Below, one piece after another: positions 62,389 to 64,000 of a stretch of DNA of 64,000 nucleotides. Source of the stretch: Propionispira arboris (lineage in GTDB: Bacteria > Bacillota > Negativicutes > Selenomonadales > Selenomonadaceae); NCBI RefSeq assembly GCF_900109225.1, contig NZ_FNZK01000008.1, positions 62,001-126,000 of the forward strand, written 5' to 3'. The number at the start of each line of letters is the position of its first letter. The stretch's first letter is position 1. A program made the position numbers and the translations under genes. The notes beneath the pieces are model-generated. The model was given only the letters and a program-made list of their open reading frames with translations, did no database searches and had not been told where the DNA came from.

Positions 62389-63441
62389 ATGAAAAAAAAT
62401 ATAAAATTAATGGGTATTATTCTTATTGGGTTTTTAGTTTTGGGTGGAGGAGTATTTTATTTTTACCAGCACCATCAAGAAATTTCAACGGACGATGCTG
62501 CTATTGATGGTAGAACGGTGCTCTTGAGTCCAAAAGTTCAAGGTTATATCAAGTCCATTGCTGTGCAGGACAATCAAGTAGTCAAAGCCGGTGATTTATT
62601 AATGGAAATTGATCCAACAGATTATGAAATAAAAGTGAAACGGGCACAAGCGACATTGGCAGCGGCAAAATATGCTGCTACCAATGCACAAAATAATTCT
62701 GCGAAAACAGCAGTTACTGAACCTGCGGCTATTGATGCGGCAAATTCTCAAGTAGTTTCAGCTCAGGCTGATTGGGAAAAAGCATTGGCAGATCGCCAAC
62801 GAATGGAAACACTGCTGGCAGTAGGCGCTTGTTCGCAACAACAATTTGATCAAGCAGCAGCCAACGAAAAGTCTCTGCACGGGGTCTTGGATCATATGCG
62901 AGCAACGCTGACCTCAGCAAATTCGGCACCAAGTGCTATTGCGGCATCGCAAAATACAGTAGAACAGTTACAATCACAAGTGCAGCAGGCCCAAACGGAT
63001 TTAGAACAGGCGGAAAATGATCTTGCTAATACAAAGATCTTTGCACCAATGGATGGAAGAATCGCCAAACGAAGTGTTGAGGTAGGTAGTTATGTAGAGG
63101 CTGGTACACAGCTAGGATCTCTTGTTGGCAGTGAACTTTGGGTAACTGCCAATTTTAAAGAAAATCAACTGGCGGATATGCGTCCGGGCGATACAGTTGA
63201 TATTGAAGTTGATGCTTTTCCAAATATAAAATTGCATGGACGCCTGGATAGCTTTCAAGCGGGTACGGGGGCACATTTTTCGCTTTTTCCTGCTGAAAAT
63301 GCAACGGGAAATTTTGTTAAAACCGTACAACGTGTGCCGGTGAAAATTACATTTGACCAACTTTCAGAAGATATCATGACATTACTGGGACCGGGCATGT
63401 CCGTTGTTCCAGTTGTCCATACAGGAACCAATCATGTCTGA
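62389..63441 (+). CDS. HlyD/EmrA-family membrane-fusion protein
   Basis: A 350-residue periplasmic adaptor. One N-terminal membrane anchor (LMGIILIGFLVLGGGVFYFY), the first half-lipoyl motif (VLLSPKVQGYIKSIAVQDNQVVKAGDLLMEIDP), a long coiled-coil hairpin (about 85-200), and the second half (IFAPMDGRIAKRSVEVGSYVEAGTQLGSLV). It would link the EmrB-type pump to an outer-membrane exit, fitting a diderm organism. The ATG at 62389 has GAAAGGA upstream; the frame to 62314 crosses the palindrome and is rejected. Confidence 0.9.
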   Translation: MKKNIKLMGIILIGFLVLGGGVFYFYQHHQEISTDDAAIDGRTVLLSPKVQGYIKSIAVQDNQVVKAGDLLMEIDPTDYEIKVKRAQATLAAAKYAATNAQNNSAKTAVTEPAAIDAANSQVVSAQADWEKALADRQRMETLLAVGACSQQQFDQAAANEKSLHGVLDHMRATLTSANSAPSAIAASQNTVEQLQSQVQQAQTDLEQAENDLANTKIFAPMDGRIAKRSVEVGSYVEAGTQLGSLVGSELWVTANFKENQLADMRPGDTVDIEVDAFPNIKLHGRLDSFQAGTGAHFSLFPAENATGNFVKTVQRVPVKITFDQLSEDIMTLLGPGMSVVPVVHTGTNHV

Positions 63442-64000
63442 GGCAGTTACTTCCAAAAGCAGAAGTCCGATGCTAATTGCTGGTGCAGTTAGTTTGGCTG
63501 CTTTTATGGAAGTATTGGATACAACGATTGCCAATGTTGCCTTGTCGCATATATCGGGATCTCTGGGAGCAACATCTGAGGAAAGCACTTGGGTTTTAAC
63601 TTCTTATCTTGTGGCGAATGGGATTATTTTACCATTATCGGGATGGCTGTCGAGTGTTTTTGGTCGGAAGAATTTCTTTTTGTTATGTATATTAGGATTT
63701 ACCATCACTTCGTTTTTGTGTGGTATTGCGACGTCTCTGCCAATGCTCATTGTGTTTCGTATGTTGCAAGGTTTGGCTGGGGGCGGGTTGCAGCCGAGTC
63801 AACAGGCAATTATCAAAGACAGTTTTCCACCGGAAAAACTGGGAATGGCTTTTGCTATCACTGGTATTACAACTGTACTGGCACCGATTTTAGGACCTGT
63901 TACAGGCGGCTATATCACCGATAATTTTAGTTGGCGTTGGATATTTTTTATCAATATTCCAGTTGGTATGCTAGCCTTGTTTTTGGTAAAGGCACTGGTT
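63434..64000 (+). CDS. EmrB/QacA-family MFS drug efflux transporter (3' end outside window)
   Basis: The first 189 codons of a DHA2 (14-TM) MFS pump. Landmarks: LAAFMEVLDTTIANVALSHISG (TM1, motif D1), WVLTSYLVANGIILPLSGWLSSVFGRKNFFL (motif A) and GLAGGGLQPSQQAIIKDSFPP, GPVTGGYITDNFSWRWIFFINIPVG (motif C region). The ATG at 63434 overlaps the end of the adaptor gene by 8 bases, as in emrAB operons. The gene continues past the window. Confidence 0.93.
   Translation, partial: MSEAVTSKSRSPMLIAGAVSLAAFMEVLDTTIANVALSHISGSLGATSEESTWVLTSYLVANGIILPLSGWLSSVFGRKNFFLLCILGFTITSFLCGIATSLPMLIVFRMLQGLAGGGLQPSQQAIIKDSFPPEKLGMAFAITGITTVLAPILGPVTGGYITDNFSWRWIFFINIPVGMLALFLVKALV

Overview
The window reads as chromosomal DNA of a low-GC, anaerobic or facultative member of the Bacillota. 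The mix of a mannose-family PTS under a LevR-type sigma-54 activator, a citrate lyase cluster, Spx/ArsC-like and HxlR proteins, and a membrane-fusion (HlyD) plus EmrB efflux pair would fit a Negativicutes-type (diderm) firmicute. There is no rRNA gene here, so that placement is an inference. I saw no tRNA, rRNA, CRISPR array, transposase or phage gene.

Layout. 1-4.3 kb: 3' part of a secreted-type GH13 alpha-glucan hydrolase with tandem X25 modules, then a GH4 6-phospho-alpha-glucosidase. 4.4-5.1 kb: NUDIX CoA pyrophosphatase (-). 5.3-14.8 kb: LevR/ManR-type regulator, a -24/-12 promoter, mannose-family EIIA/B/C/D, a glycerol-1-phosphate-dehydrogenase-like oxidoreductase, an RpiB-type isomerase and a transketolase; together these look like uptake of a sugar or polyol into the pentose phosphate pathway. 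14.8-18.5 kb: MocR regulator divergent from an aminotransferase and an Asp/Glu racemase. 18.6-22.1 kb: split chromate transporter, DJ-1 protein, ArsC-like protein, SMR exporter, MsrA. 22.2-31.5 kb: aconitase-family hydratase, LysR regulator and citDEFXCG, with three copies of a palindromic intergenic repeat. 31.6-35.4 kb: MFS protein, SMP-30-like protein divergent from HxlR, FMN oxidoreductase.

35.5-42.4 kb (all -): a Ugp-like ABC importer with a TIM-barrel protein, behind a Pho-box-like array of three hexamers at 11-bp period. Just upstream sits a translationally coupled pair, a MGDG/UgtP-type glycosyltransferase and a zinc-dependent phospholipase C. Together this suggests a phosphate-starvation and membrane-lipid-remodelling locus. 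42.7-49.4 kb: amidase, LuxR regulator, and a six-gene biotin-dependent carboxylase/hydrolase cluster (PxpB- and PxpC-like subunits, BCCP, biotin carboxylase, PxpA-like protein, DUF1097 membrane protein).

49.5-54.3 kb (-): C39-like protease, M20 amidohydrolase and a MetNIQ importer behind a strong promoter followed by a 20-bp inverted repeat. 54.4-60.8 kb: an unrecognised beta-repeat protein, pyridoxamine kinase, MFS exporter, chemoreceptor, DUF2325 protein. 60.9-64 kb: HxlR regulator/DoxX with an operator over the promoter, and a MarR-HlyD-EmrB efflux operon with two copies of one operator. Many intergenic regions carry clear intrinsic terminators and palindromic operators, listed separately.
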